A stretch of 64,000 nucleotides of DNA from Burkholderia sp. 9120 (lineage in GTDB: Bacteria; Pseudomonadota; Gammaproteobacteria; Burkholderiales; Burkholderiaceae). The notes beneath the pieces were generated by a model. It was not told the DNA's origin, did no database searches, and saw nothing but the letters and a program-made list of their open reading frames with translations. The DNA is taken from the NCBI RefSeq assembly GCF_000745015.1, contig NZ_JQNA01000001.1, positions 1,488,001 to 1,552,000 of the forward strand. Direction: 5' to 3'. A program made the position numbers and the translations under genes. Numbering within the stretch: position 1 is the stretch's first letter; every line of letters begins with the position of its first letter. This document shows, piece after piece, positions 18,112-26,348 of this stretch.

Positions 18112-18957
18112 TCACAGCATTTCGAGCGCCCGCTTGCTGCGCGGCGGTTTGAAGTACGCGTCGAGCGCCGCGAGCTCATCGGCGCCGAGCCGCAGTTGCG
18201 ACGCGCGATGGTTGTCCCGCACATGCTCGACGCGCCCCGCTTTCGGAATCGCGAACACGCCCGGCTCGCGCAACACCCACGCGAGCGCCACCTGAAACAC
18301 CGAGACGCCGCGCGCGTCGGCGATATCGTCGAGCGGCGAGCGCTTCGGCAAGCGAGCGTGATCGACCGGGCTGTACGCCATCGCCGGCATCTTGTGCGCG
18401 GCAAGCCACGGCAGCAGGTCGAACTCCGGCCCGCGACGCGCCACGTTATAGAGAATCTGATTGGTCGCGCAGGCGTCGCCGCCGGGTGTCGCGGCAAGTT
18501 CTTCCATATCGTCGGTATCGAAATTGCTGACGCCCCAATGGCGAATCTTGCCCGCCCGGCGCAGCGCCTCGAAACCTTCGACCGTTTCCGCGAGCGGCAC
18601 CGAGCCGCGCCAGTGCAGCAGATACAGATCGAGCTGGTCCGTCTTCAACCGCTTGAGGCTCTGTTCGCAGGCCGCGATCACGCCGCGCCGGCTGGCGTTA
18701 TGCGGATACACCTTGCTGACCAGAAACACCTGATCGAGCAAGCCGGCGAGCGCTTCGCCGACTAGCTGTTCGGTCGCGCCGTCGCCGTACATTTCCGCCG
18801 TATCGATCAGCGTCATGCCCAGTTCGATCCCACAGCGCAGCGCGGCGATTTCGGCGGCGCGCCGCGTCGGCACCTCGCCCATTTCCCACGTGCCCTGCCC
18901 CAGTTTTGGAATGCGTTCGCCGTCGGGCAGGCTCACGCTTGCGATATCGCTCGTCAT
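18112..18957 (-). CDS. Aldo/keto reductase
   Basis: A 281-aa NADPH-dependent oxidoreductase with a TIM-barrel fold, cytoplasmic. The catalytic tetrad is visible: Asp and Tyr in LIDTAEMYGDGATE, Lys in FLVSKVYP and His in LYLLHWRG. GVSNFD and AIPKAGRVEHVRDNHRA (cofactor-binding end) complete the family pattern. The start is ATG 18957 (MTSDIASVSL) with GAGGAG upstream; the open frame 238 codons further is a shadow. The closest known group is the YeaE-like/AKR family with broad carbonyl substrates. It is divergent from a GntR regulator 141 bp away, which may control it. Confidence 0.92.
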   Translation of the reverse strand: MTSDIASVSLPDGERIPKLGQGTWEMGEVPTRRAAEIAALRCGIELGMTLIDTAEMYGDGATEQLVGEALAGLLDQVFLVSKVYPHNASRRGVIAACEQSLKRLKTDQLDLYLLHWRGSVPLAETVEGFEALRRAGKIRHWGVSNFDTDDMEELAATPGGDACATNQILYNVARRGPEFDLLPWLAAHKMPAMAYSPVDHARLPKRSPLDDIADARGVSVFQVALAWVLREPGVFAIPKAGRVEHVRDNHRASQLRLGADELAALDAYFKPPRSKRALEML

Positions 18958-19098
18958 GCTGACTCCTCGAAGTGGCCGAAAAACACACGACGAGTTTAGC
19001 GGCTGAATGGGCATTCGATCCGGCACCAGGCAAAAGCCCGCTATAACGCAGCGCGCCGATGTCATAGAATTGCCGCTTGCCCTTCTTGCGTGAGCCCC

Positions 19099-19845
19099 AT
19101 GAACTCTGCCTCGGAAGACCGCTGGCGCGACCTGCGCCCGGACCCGGAAAACGACACGCCGCTGTATCTGCAACTTGCCCGCAAGCTCGGCACCGCGATT
19201 CACGAAAACCGCTGGAACGCCGGCGAGGCCCTGCCCTCGGAGCGCGTGCTGTCCGAGGCGCTTGGCGTATCGCGCATCACGTCGCGCAAGGCGATCGCGT
19301 TGCTGGTCGAGCAAGGCCTGATCCGGCGCACGCAGGGTGCGGGCAGTTTCATCACACCGCGCTATGAAGATCCGCTGTCGCGTCTGTCGAGCTTTAGCGA
19401 AATGCTGCGGCGCCGGGGCTTCACGCCGAGTTCGAAGTGGCTGTCGCGCGAAATCCTGCCGGCCAATCGCGACGAAGTGATTCAGCTCGGCTTGTCGCCG
19501 GCGGCGGCGGTCACGCGTTTGCGGCGTTTGCGGCTGGCCGACGGCATCGTGATGGCGGTGGAGAACTCCACTTTCCCTTCTGCGGTGATTCCCGATCCTC
19601 AGGCTATCGGCGATTCGTTGTACACGTACCTTGAACAGCGCGGACTGACGATCGTGCGCGCGCTGCAGCACTTCCGCGCGGTGAATGCGAGCGACGAAAT
19701 CGCGCAGCAGATGAGCATCGCGCCGAACGACGCGCTGCTGCTGATCACCCGCGTGGGCTATACCGCCGACCAGCGGGCCATCGAGTTGACCGACACGTAT
19801 TGCCGCAACGATTACTACGACTTTGTCGCGGAGTTGCGGAAGTAG
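19099..19845 (+). CDS. GntR family transcriptional regulator, HutC/UTRA type
   Basis: A 248-aa repressor-type regulator. An N-terminal winged helix (LPSERVLSEALGVSRITSRKAIALLVEQGLI with RRTQGAGSFI, about residues 30-85) is followed by a UTRA effector domain (residues about 95-245, starting SSFSEMLRRRGF). UTRA domains bind small metabolites such as sugar phosphates, histidine derivatives or fatty acids. The start ATG 19099 is preferred over GTG 19090. It is divergent from the aldo/keto reductase, its most likely target. No clear GntR palindrome was seen in the shared region. Confidence 0.92.
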   Translation: MNSASEDRWRDLRPDPENDTPLYLQLARKLGTAIHENRWNAGEALPSERVLSEALGVSRITSRKAIALLVEQGLIRRTQGAGSFITPRYEDPLSRLSSFSEMLRRRGFTPSSKWLSREILPANRDEVIQLGLSPAAAVTRLRRLRLADGIVMAVENSTFPSAVIPDPQAIGDSLYTYLEQRGLTIVRALQHFRAVNASDEIAQQMSIAPNDALLLITRVGYTADQRAIELTDTYCRNDYYDFVAELRK

Positions 19846-19876
19846 CCAACGCGGCCGTTAGCGCTAAGCGCGGCCA

Positions 19877-21265
19877 CTACCACCTGGCCTCGTGCGCGCC
19901 TGGCCGGGCCGGCGGCAATGCGAAAAACGCCGGCGTTTCGTCCAGCTCTTCGGCGGGCAACACGCCCAGCACGCGGCCGAAGTCGGAGGCCACCGTTCCC
20001 AGACAATCGCGCACGTCATCGATCGACACCTCGGGTGCTTTCCAGCCATCGGCAATCTGCCCGAACGACTGCAACCAGCGTCCCGTTTGCGCCAGCGAAA
20101 GCCGCACGTGCCAACTTCCACCTTCAGTCGCGCGCCGCGCCAACGCGACCATCGCACCGAACGCGGCGAGGTAACCGGTCGCGTGATCCAGCGCCTGACA
20201 CGGTAGATGTTTCGGCTCGGTCCAGCCCGCCGCCTGCCGCTCGGTCGACGCAATGCCGCTCGCCGACTGCACCAGGCTATCGAAGCCACGCCGTTGCGAC
20301 CACGGTCCCTCGTGTCCATACGCGGACACCGACACATACACGATGCCCGGCCGGATCCGCGCCAGTTCTTCGGGACCGAAGCCACGCGCCGCCAGCGCGC
20401 CGGGGCGATAGGCCTGCAAAAACACGTCGGCACCGCCGGCAAGGCCGCGCAAGGTTTCACGTCCGGCCGCCTCGCGCAGATCGACCAGCGCCGAGCGCTT
20501 GCCGCGTCCATTGTCGATCACCAGCGGCGCAATGTTCGGCAGATGCGGGCCGTTGATCATCAGCACGTCCGCACCGTGTTGCGCAAGCGCGCGCCCCGCC
20601 ACCGGCCCCGCGATGATGCGCGACAGATCCAGCACCCGCACCCCCGCTAATGCCCGATTCGCGTCGCCTATACGCGGCGGTTCGACCGGCGCGTCGCCAA
20701 TGCGCTCGATCTCGAACAGCGGCAAACCCGCGATGGCCTGCGCCTGGTCGAGCGTGGCCCACTCCTCGGGCGTGCGAATCAGCGCCGCGCAGAGGCCCGC
20801 ATCGGCGAGCGTCTGGTCGAGCGTTGCACCGTCCCACTCGCGAATCGCGGCAGCTACCGCGGCAGGGCTGTTCTCGCAGCCGAGCACGGTCAACACCCCT
20901 TGCAGGTGATGCGGGAAATTCGTGTGCAGTTGAATCCAGCGGCCGTCGCGCGTCTCGTAGAAACCCATTACCGGATCGCGCAGTGCGGGCGGCGGGCCAT
21001 CGTCGATACGCAAATACCGTTCGCTGCGAAACGACGCGAGCGCACGCCGCATCTGCACCGCGACATGCTGCCGGTGACCCGTGCGCAAGCGGTGATATTC
21101 GGCTGCCGCGAGACCGGTCGCGGCGATGGTCGCCGACGCCAGGCTGCCAACCCGGAAGACCGACGGCAAGCCTGGATCCTCACCGCTCAGCGTGACGGCG
21201 TGCAGCGCAGTCGGGTCGCAGCCCGCGAGCGTCCAGATCTGTTTGAGAGCGAGTTCAGGCGTCAT
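19877..21265 (-). CDS. Class III (CaiB/BaiF-type) CoA-transferase family protein
   Basis: A 462-aa protein of the formyl-CoA/carnitine-CoA transferase family. The C-terminal half holds the recognisable core: LAGVRVLDLSRIIAGPVAGRALAQHGADVLMI, GRGKRSALVDLRE, ADVFLQAYRPGALAARGFG and VYVSVSAYGHEGPW. The N-terminal half holds HTNFPHHLQGVL and a degenerate repeat of the same fold. The Asp normally esterified in the GNDQFWRRL region is not obvious, so activity may differ from classical members. The start is ATG 21265 (MTPELALKQI). It is divergent from an HTH-citrate synthase with palindromes between, suggesting the two act in one acyl-CoA pathway. Confidence 0.85.
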   Translation of the reverse strand: MTPELALKQIWTLAGCDPTALHAVTLSGEDPGLPSVFRVGSLASATIAATGLAAAEYHRLRTGHRQHVAVQMRRALASFRSERYLRIDDGPPPALRDPVMGFYETRDGRWIQLHTNFPHHLQGVLTVLGCENSPAAVAAAIREWDGATLDQTLADAGLCAALIRTPEEWATLDQAQAIAGLPLFEIERIGDAPVEPPRIGDANRALAGVRVLDLSRIIAGPVAGRALAQHGADVLMINGPHLPNIAPLVIDNGRGKRSALVDLREAAGRETLRGLAGGADVFLQAYRPGALAARGFGPEELARIRPGIVYVSVSAYGHEGPWSQRRGFDSLVQSASGIASTERQAAGWTEPKHLPCQALDHATGYLAAFGAMVALARRATEGGSWHVRLSLAQTGRWLQSFGQIADGWKAPEVSIDDVRDCLGTVASDFGRVLGVLPAEELDETPAFFALPPARPGAHEARW

Positions 21266-21330
21266 GGCGTTCGTACCGAAGCGAGGGAAAGTGAAACCGA
21301 GTCTAGAATCCCCACCCTTCTCAATCAACC

Positions 21331-21358
21331 TTGATTATGATAATCAATATATATTGAT
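21331..21358. promoter_or_regulatory. Overlapping palindromes in the CoA-transferase/citrate synthase promoter
   Basis: TTGATTAT-G-ATAATCAA (21331-21347) and the perfect 16-bp palindrome ATCAATATATATTGAT (21343-21358) share an ATCAA half-site. Another AATCAA lies just upstream. The site is 24 bp before the citrate synthase start and about 65 bp from the CoA-transferase start, in an AT-rich island of a GC-rich genome. Confidence 0.65.
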
Positions 21359-21381
21359 TTCTTCGGTTCTTATCGATTTTC

Positions 21382-22617
21382 ATGCCCGCTCCCATGCCCG
21401 CCTCGAATTTTCTGACCGCACCGGAAGCCGCCGCCGCGCTCGGTATCAGCCTGCCCACGCTGTACGCGTACGTGAGCCGCGGCATGCTTCAGTCGATGCC
21501 GGATGCGCAAAGCAAGCACCGCCTCTACGACGCCGCGGAAGTGCGGCGCCTCGCCAAGCGCAAGGAAGACGGCAAGCGCGCCGGCAAGGTCGCGCAGAAG
21601 GTGCTGGACTGGGGCGTGCCGGTGCTCGAATCGTCGATCACGCTGGTGGCCGACGGCCGCCTGCTGTATCGCGGGCGCGATGCGATGGAGCTGGCGGGTA
21701 GCGCGTCGCTCGAGGACGTGGCCGCGTTGCTATGGGAATGCAGCGAGCGACGCATCGCCCAAGCGCCGGCGGTGCCGTTCGCCGCCGCGCAGTGGAGCGC
21801 ATGGCTGAAGCTGTGGGGCGACAGCACGCCGCTCGACCGCGCGCTCGTGCTGCTGCCGGCCGCCGCGGCGCAGATGCCGCGCGTGTGGGCGCTCGGCCGC
21901 GATGCGCAACTCGATACGGCGTGCGCCGTGATGCGCTTGCTGGCCGCCGCGATGATCTCGGCGTCACCGTCGAACGAACCGCTGCACCGGCAACTCGCGA
22001 CCGCGTGGCAGGTGCGCAACCGTCAGCAGGCCGGGTTGTTGAGGGCAGCTCTGGTGGCCTGCGCGGATCATGAGCTGAATGCGTCGACGTTTACGGTGCG
22101 CTGTATCACGTCGACGGGAACGCATTTATTCGGTGCGGTGGCGGGCGGACTCGCCGCGTTGTCCGGGCCGCGACATGGCGGCGAAACCGTGCGGATCGCC
22201 GCGTTGCTCGAAGAAGCGTCGCGCGCGCCCGATCTCGACCGTTATCTCGCGAACCGTTTCGCGCGCCTCGAACACGGCGCGCATGGGCCGACGCTGTCGG
22301 GCTTCGGGCATCCGCTGTATCCGGATGGCGATCCGCGCGCACGCGTCCTGCTGAGCATGCTCGCCGATTGCGCGCCGGCCCGCTCGCCGCTTGGCGACGT
22401 GCTCGCGCTGGCGCGCACGGTGCACGACACGACCGGCGCGCAACCGAACGTGGACTATGCGCTGGTCGCGATCGAACGCGTGCTCGGCCTGCCGGCCGGT
22501 GCGGCGTTCACGTTATTTGCGGTGGGCCGGGTGATCGGCTGGATCGCGCACGCCATGGAACAGGCGCGCGACGGCCGCTTGATCCGGCCACGCGCGCGCT
22601 ACGTTGGAGACTATTAG
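21382..22617 (+). CDS. Citrate synthase family protein with an N-terminal helix-turn-helix
   Basis: A 411-aa fusion. Residues about 10-55 form an excisionase/MerR-like HTH (LTAPEAAAALGISLPTLYAYVSRG, then HRLYDAAEVRRLAKRK). The rest is a compact citrate synthase. All three catalytic positions are kept: His in SGPRHGGE, His in GFGHPLYPDGDPRA and Asp in PNVDYALVAIERVLGLP. The domain could condense acetyl-CoA or another acyl-CoA with oxaloacetate or a related keto acid, or it could serve as a ligand sensor for the HTH. It is divergent from the CoA-transferase across palindromic DNA. The ribosome-binding site is weak; ATG 21382 is used. Confidence 0.88.
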   Translation: MPAPMPASNFLTAPEAAAALGISLPTLYAYVSRGMLQSMPDAQSKHRLYDAAEVRRLAKRKEDGKRAGKVAQKVLDWGVPVLESSITLVADGRLLYRGRDAMELAGSASLEDVAALLWECSERRIAQAPAVPFAAAQWSAWLKLWGDSTPLDRALVLLPAAAAQMPRVWALGRDAQLDTACAVMRLLAAAMISASPSNEPLHRQLATAWQVRNRQQAGLLRAALVACADHELNASTFTVRCITSTGTHLFGAVAGGLAALSGPRHGGETVRIAALLEEASRAPDLDRYLANRFARLEHGAHGPTLSGFGHPLYPDGDPRARVLLSMLADCAPARSPLGDVLALARTVHDTTGAQPNVDYALVAIERVLGLPAGAAFTLFAVGRVIGWIAHAMEQARDGRLIRPRARYVGDY

Positions 22618-22640
22618 GCTGTATTGGGCTGGCTCAGCTA

Positions 22641-22946
22641 TCAAGCCGCGCTCAACCAGCGCGGCAGCCAGGCGAACATCGACAAGCCCGGAATCAGCTT
22701 GGCCACCACCTGTTCCGAGCCGCTCGCCACCGCGAAACGTGCCCCGGCCTGACCGGCGCTGATCCACGCCACCGCATGCCGCGGCAACTCGACCGATTCG
22801 CCGGTGGCGAGCCAATGATCCATGGTTTCGCCTTCGACGGTCAGCCAGATCTCGCCCGAGATCACCTTGAAGATCGACGGCCGCGCGACACGCCAGGCCG
22901 CCACGGGTTCGCCCTGTTCCAATTCAAAAATCCGGACTTCACGCAT
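22641..22946 (-). CDS. DUF2917 family protein
   Basis: A 101-aa small protein of a family common in Burkholderiales, function unknown. It has no signal peptide. The visible core is VARPSIFKVISGEIWLTVEG and DHWLATGESVELPRHAVAWISA, a small beta-rich cupin-like pattern ('gives rise to a stain', ends in a Trp/Leu-rich tail PRWLSAA). AAGGAG lies eight bases before the start. It is divergent from a MocR-type regulator, with a strong inverted repeat in the shared promoter, so that regulator probably controls it. Confidence 0.85.
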   Translation of the reverse strand: MREVRIFELEQGEPVAAWRVARPSIFKVISGEIWLTVEGETMDHWLATGESVELPRHAVAWISAGQAGARFAVASGSEQVVAKLIPGLSMFAWLPRWLSAA

Positions 22947-23014
22947 CGCCGTTCTCCTTCAAAGAACTTTTCTGTTGTGCCGATTATTGACGTAGGATCA
23001 TCGGATACCCATGC

Positions 23015-23065
23015 ACAGTTCCGAACACTTTCATCGGAACTGTTCAGTCAAAAAACCGTACAGTT
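23015..23065. promoter_or_regulatory. Inverted repeat plus extra half-site, candidate MocR operator
   Basis: The perfect inverted repeat ACAGTTCCGA/TCGGAACTGT (23015-23024 and 23034-23043, 9-bp spacer) is followed by another ACAGTT at 23060-23065. It sits about 55-105 bp before the MocR gene and 70-120 bp before DUF2917. Confidence 0.6.
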
Positions 23066-23119
23066 GTCAGGTCGAGGCGTCGAGGCATCGTCTCGGCCAA
23101 CGGTGAAGGAGAGAACCGC

Positions 23120-24538
23120 ATGAAACTCGACATTCAGATCGATCGGGACAACGGCGTGCCGCTGACCGAGCAGATCGTCACCGGCGTTACCGGCTGGATC
23201 CGGGCGCGCACCGCGCATCCCGGTTCAAAGCTGCCGTCTATCCGCCAGTTTGCCGCCGACTACGGCGTGAGCCGCTTTCCCGTGATCGAGGCGTATGACC
23301 GGCTGGTGTCGCTCGGCTATGTCGACTCGCGCCACGGCTCGGGCTTCTATGTCGCCGACCGGCAACCGATGGGCACGACTTGCCAGGGCACCTCGGATCC
23401 GCGCCGCGCCGAAGAGGACACGGACCACCTGCTGCAGCAGTTCAACCACCCCGGCGAAACGCTCAAGCTCGGCAGCGGTTTCATTCCGGAAGCGTGGCGC
23501 GACACGGACAGCATCGCGCAGGCAATCCGCCACGTCTCGCGCACCGACCCCGCGAGCATGGTCGACTACGCCACCCCGTTCGGCAACATGGCCTTACGCG
23601 AGCATCTGCAGGCGCGCATCGGCCAGTTGGGGATTCAGGCGGACACCTCGCAGATCGTGATCACCAACGGCGCGAGCCAGGCGTTCGATCTGCTGATGCG
23701 CTACATGCTCAAGGCCGGCGACACGATCTTTGTCGAAGACCCGGGTTACTACAATCTGTACGGTCTGCTGAAGCTGCACGGCGTGAAACTGATCGGCATT
23801 CCGCGTACCCGCAACGGGCCCGACCTCGACGTCATGCAGGCGCAGTTGAAATTGCACCGGCCCAAGCTGCTGTTCATCAACACCGTGTTCCACAACCCGA
23901 CCGGCACCACGGTCGCGCCGCCGGTCGCCTTCCGGCTGCTGCAACTGGCGCGCGAACACGGCTTCTCGATTATCGAAGACGATATCTACGCCGATCTGCA
24001 GACCGATATCACCGACCGTCTCGCCACGCTCGATCAACTCGAACATGTGATCTACGTGGGCGGTTTGTCGAAGACGCTGTCGTCGTCGTTACGGATCGGC
24101 TGCGTGGTGGCGAGCCCGGCGATCATCAAGGATCTGGTCGACATCAAGATGCTGACGAGCATTGGCGGCTCGCGCTTTGCCGAAGCGGTCGCGGCCACGC
24201 TGCTGGAGCGCGGCGCGTACCGCAAGTACCTGGAGCGGCTGCGCCGCCGCATGCGCGAGGCGCTCGGCTCGACGATCCAGACGCTCGAAAGCGCCGGCTG
24301 GGAGCTGTTCGATAAGCCCGTGGGCGGCAAGTTCGTCTGGGCTCGCGTGCCGCATGTCGGCAATGCGCAGCGGCTGGTGGAGTGCGGCGCGACGATGGGC
24401 GTGACGGTTGCGCCGGGCCACTATTTCCGGCCAGGTATGGAAGTGAGTCCGTGGACGCGGATCCATATCGCGTTCGGCAACGACCCGTTGGCGCAGGCGT
24501 TTTTTCGCGCGGCGGCGGCGTTGCCGGCGTCGGAGTGA
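23120..24538 (+). CDS. MocR-type regulator (GntR winged helix fused to aminotransferase)
   Basis: A 472-aa transcription factor. The first 75 residues are a GntR winged helix (PGSKLPSIRQFAADYGVSRFPVIEAYDRLVSLGYVDSRHGSGFYV). The rest is a type I PLP-dependent aminotransferase domain. TNGASQAFDLLMRY, NPTGTTVAP and the PLP-binding Lys in YVGGLSKTLSSSLRIG are present. MocR proteins such as PdxR and GabR sense PLP or amino-acid Schiff bases, and aminotransferase activity is usually not required. GAAGGAGAG precedes ATG 23120. It is divergent from DUF2917 and is likely autoregulated. Confidence 0.93.
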   Translation: MKLDIQIDRDNGVPLTEQIVTGVTGWIRARTAHPGSKLPSIRQFAADYGVSRFPVIEAYDRLVSLGYVDSRHGSGFYVADRQPMGTTCQGTSDPRRAEEDTDHLLQQFNHPGETLKLGSGFIPEAWRDTDSIAQAIRHVSRTDPASMVDYATPFGNMALREHLQARIGQLGIQADTSQIVITNGASQAFDLLMRYMLKAGDTIFVEDPGYYNLYGLLKLHGVKLIGIPRTRNGPDLDVMQAQLKLHRPKLLFINTVFHNPTGTTVAPPVAFRLLQLAREHGFSIIEDDIYADLQTDITDRLATLDQLEHVIYVGGLSKTLSSSLRIGCVVASPAIIKDLVDIKMLTSIGGSRFAEAVAATLLERGAYRKYLERLRRRMREALGSTIQTLESAGWELFDKPVGGKFVWARVPHVGNAQRLVECGATMGVTVAPGHYFRPGMEVSPWTRIHIAFGNDPLAQAFFRAAAALPASE

Positions 24539-24644
24539 GGTCGTGTGCGGCGGTGTGCGGCATGCCCGCTGCGTCGCCCCGCGCTTTTCCCTAGAATAGC
24601 GAGTCCCTGCCCGTTCCGGGTCTCCGCGTTCCCAGCCGCTCTCC

Positions 24645-26114
24645 ATGACCACGCCGCCGACCCTGCCCGCCACCGCCTCCGACGCTGCACCGTCGTCGCC
24701 TTCGCCCTCGCCCCGCTCGCTGACCGTGATGCTGTGGCTGGTCGCCACCGGCTTCTTCATGCAGACGCTGGACTCGACCATCGTCAACACCGCGCTGCCC
24801 GCCATGGCGACGAGCCTCGGCGAATTGCCGCTGCGCATGCAGTCGGTCGTAATCGCCTATTCGCTGACGATGGCGGTCATGATCCCGGTCTCAGGCTGGC
24901 TCGCGGATAAGCTCGGCACGCGGCGCGTGTTCTTCAGCGCGATCCTGGTGTTCGCGATCGGCTCGCTGCTGTGCGCGAACGCGCATACGCTGAACCAACT
25001 CGTGATCTTCCGTATCGTGCAAGGCGTGGGCGGCGCGATGCTGCTGCCGGTCGGACGGCTCGCGGTGCTGCGCACCTTTCCGGCGGAACGGTATCTAGCG
25101 GCGTTGTCGTTCGTGGCGATTCCCGGTTTGATCGGACCGCTGATCGGCCCGACGCTCGGCGGCTGGCTCGTGAAGATCGCCTCGTGGCACTGGATCTTTC
25201 TGATCAACGTGCCGGTGGGGATTGTCGGTTGCATCACCACGTTTATCTTCATGCCGGACAGCCGCAACGAACACGTCGGCAAATTCGACATGAAAGGCTA
25301 CCTGCTGCTGGTGGTGGGCATGGTCGCCATCTCGTTCGCGCTCGACGGCCGCACCGAGTTCGGCATTCAGCACGCCACGGTGCTGGTGCTGCTGATCCTG
25401 AGCCTCGCCGCGTTCGTTGCGTACGGCCTGCATGCCGTGCGCGAACCGGCGCCGATCTTCTCGCTCGACCTCTTCAAGATTCACACGTTCAGCGTCGGCC
25501 TGCTCGGCAATCTGTTCGCACGGATCGGCAGCGGCGCGATGCCCTATCTGATTCCGCTGCTGCTGCAGGTGAGTCTCGGCTATAGCGCCTTCGAAGCCGG
25601 CATGATGATGCTGCCGGTGGCGGCTGCGGGCATGGCGTCCAAACGGCTCGTGACAAAGCTGATCGTGAAATACAGCTATCGCAGCGTACTGATCGTCAAC
25701 ACGGTGCTGGTCGGCCTGACCATGGCGAGCTTTGCGCTCACCAGCGCGAATCAGCCGCTATGGCTGCGGCTCGTGCAACTGGCGTTCTTCGGCGGCGTCA
25801 ACTCGATGCAGTTCACCGCGATGAACACCTTGACGCTCAAAGACCTGGGCACCGGCGGCGCGAGCAGCGGCAACAGTTTGTTTTCGCTGGTCCAGATGCT
25901 GTCGATGAGCCTCGGCGTGACGATTGCCGGCGCCCTGCTCGCGACCTTCACCGGCTTGTTGCCGCGCGTGACGGCGGCCAATTCGCTGCCCGCGTTTCAC
26001 GCGACCTTCCTGTGCGTGGGGATCATCACGGCGGGCTCGTCGTGGATCTTCGCGCAACTGGCGCCGGACATTCGCACGCCGGCGAAAAAGACGGATCCTT
26101 CGGAGCGGACCTGA
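24645..26114 (+). CDS. MFS drug-efflux transporter, DHA2 family (MdtD/EmrB-like)
   Basis: A 489-aa inner-membrane proton-coupled exporter with about 14 hydrophobic segments. It has a short Pro/Ser-rich cytoplasmic tail (residues 1-25), then LDSTIVNTALPAMATSLGE (DHA2 motif D1), the motif A region GWLADKLGTRRVF, RIVQGVGGAMLLPVGRL (motif B) and IPGLIGPLIGPTLGGWL (motif C, the drug-export signature). It lacks a linked membrane-fusion protein, so it probably works alone as MdtD does. ATG 24645 has no strong ribosome-binding site. It is 106 bp after the MocR gene on the same strand and could be co-transcribed. Confidence 0.92.
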   Translation: MTTPPTLPATASDAAPSSPSPSPRSLTVMLWLVATGFFMQTLDSTIVNTALPAMATSLGELPLRMQSVVIAYSLTMAVMIPVSGWLADKLGTRRVFFSAILVFAIGSLLCANAHTLNQLVIFRIVQGVGGAMLLPVGRLAVLRTFPAERYLAALSFVAIPGLIGPLIGPTLGGWLVKIASWHWIFLINVPVGIVGCITTFIFMPDSRNEHVGKFDMKGYLLLVVGMVAISFALDGRTEFGIQHATVLVLLILSLAAFVAYGLHAVREPAPIFSLDLFKIHTFSVGLLGNLFARIGSGAMPYLIPLLLQVSLGYSAFEAGMMMLPVAAAGMASKRLVTKLIVKYSYRSVLIVNTVLVGLTMASFALTSANQPLWLRLVQLAFFGGVNSMQFTAMNTLTLKDLGTGGASSGNSLFSLVQMLSMSLGVTIAGALLATFTGLLPRVTAANSLPAFHATFLCVGIITAGSSWIFAQLAPDIRTPAKKTDPSERT

Positions 26115-26348
26115 GGGAGTGGCCCGCCGACCCGCAACAGGGCGCGGGCCGCACCAGCGAAGTGCGAATCGTGGCCTTCGCGCCCGCGCTGGCGCACAAT
26201 CGCCGCTGGAGACCGTGGTCAGCGAGCACGCGTAGTGTGTTTCCGCGCGCGCATAGTTCTTGCTCGCCTATCCTGTAAACTCCCATTTAGCGCGTGCGGA
26301 CTCGTGTTGAGCATGCAGGCGCACCGCCACCTCCACACGACTGACAAG

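Noticed and set aside
21331..21347. FNR/ANR box
   Set aside because: The half-sites TTGAT and ATCAA are right but the spacing is 7 bp instead of 4.
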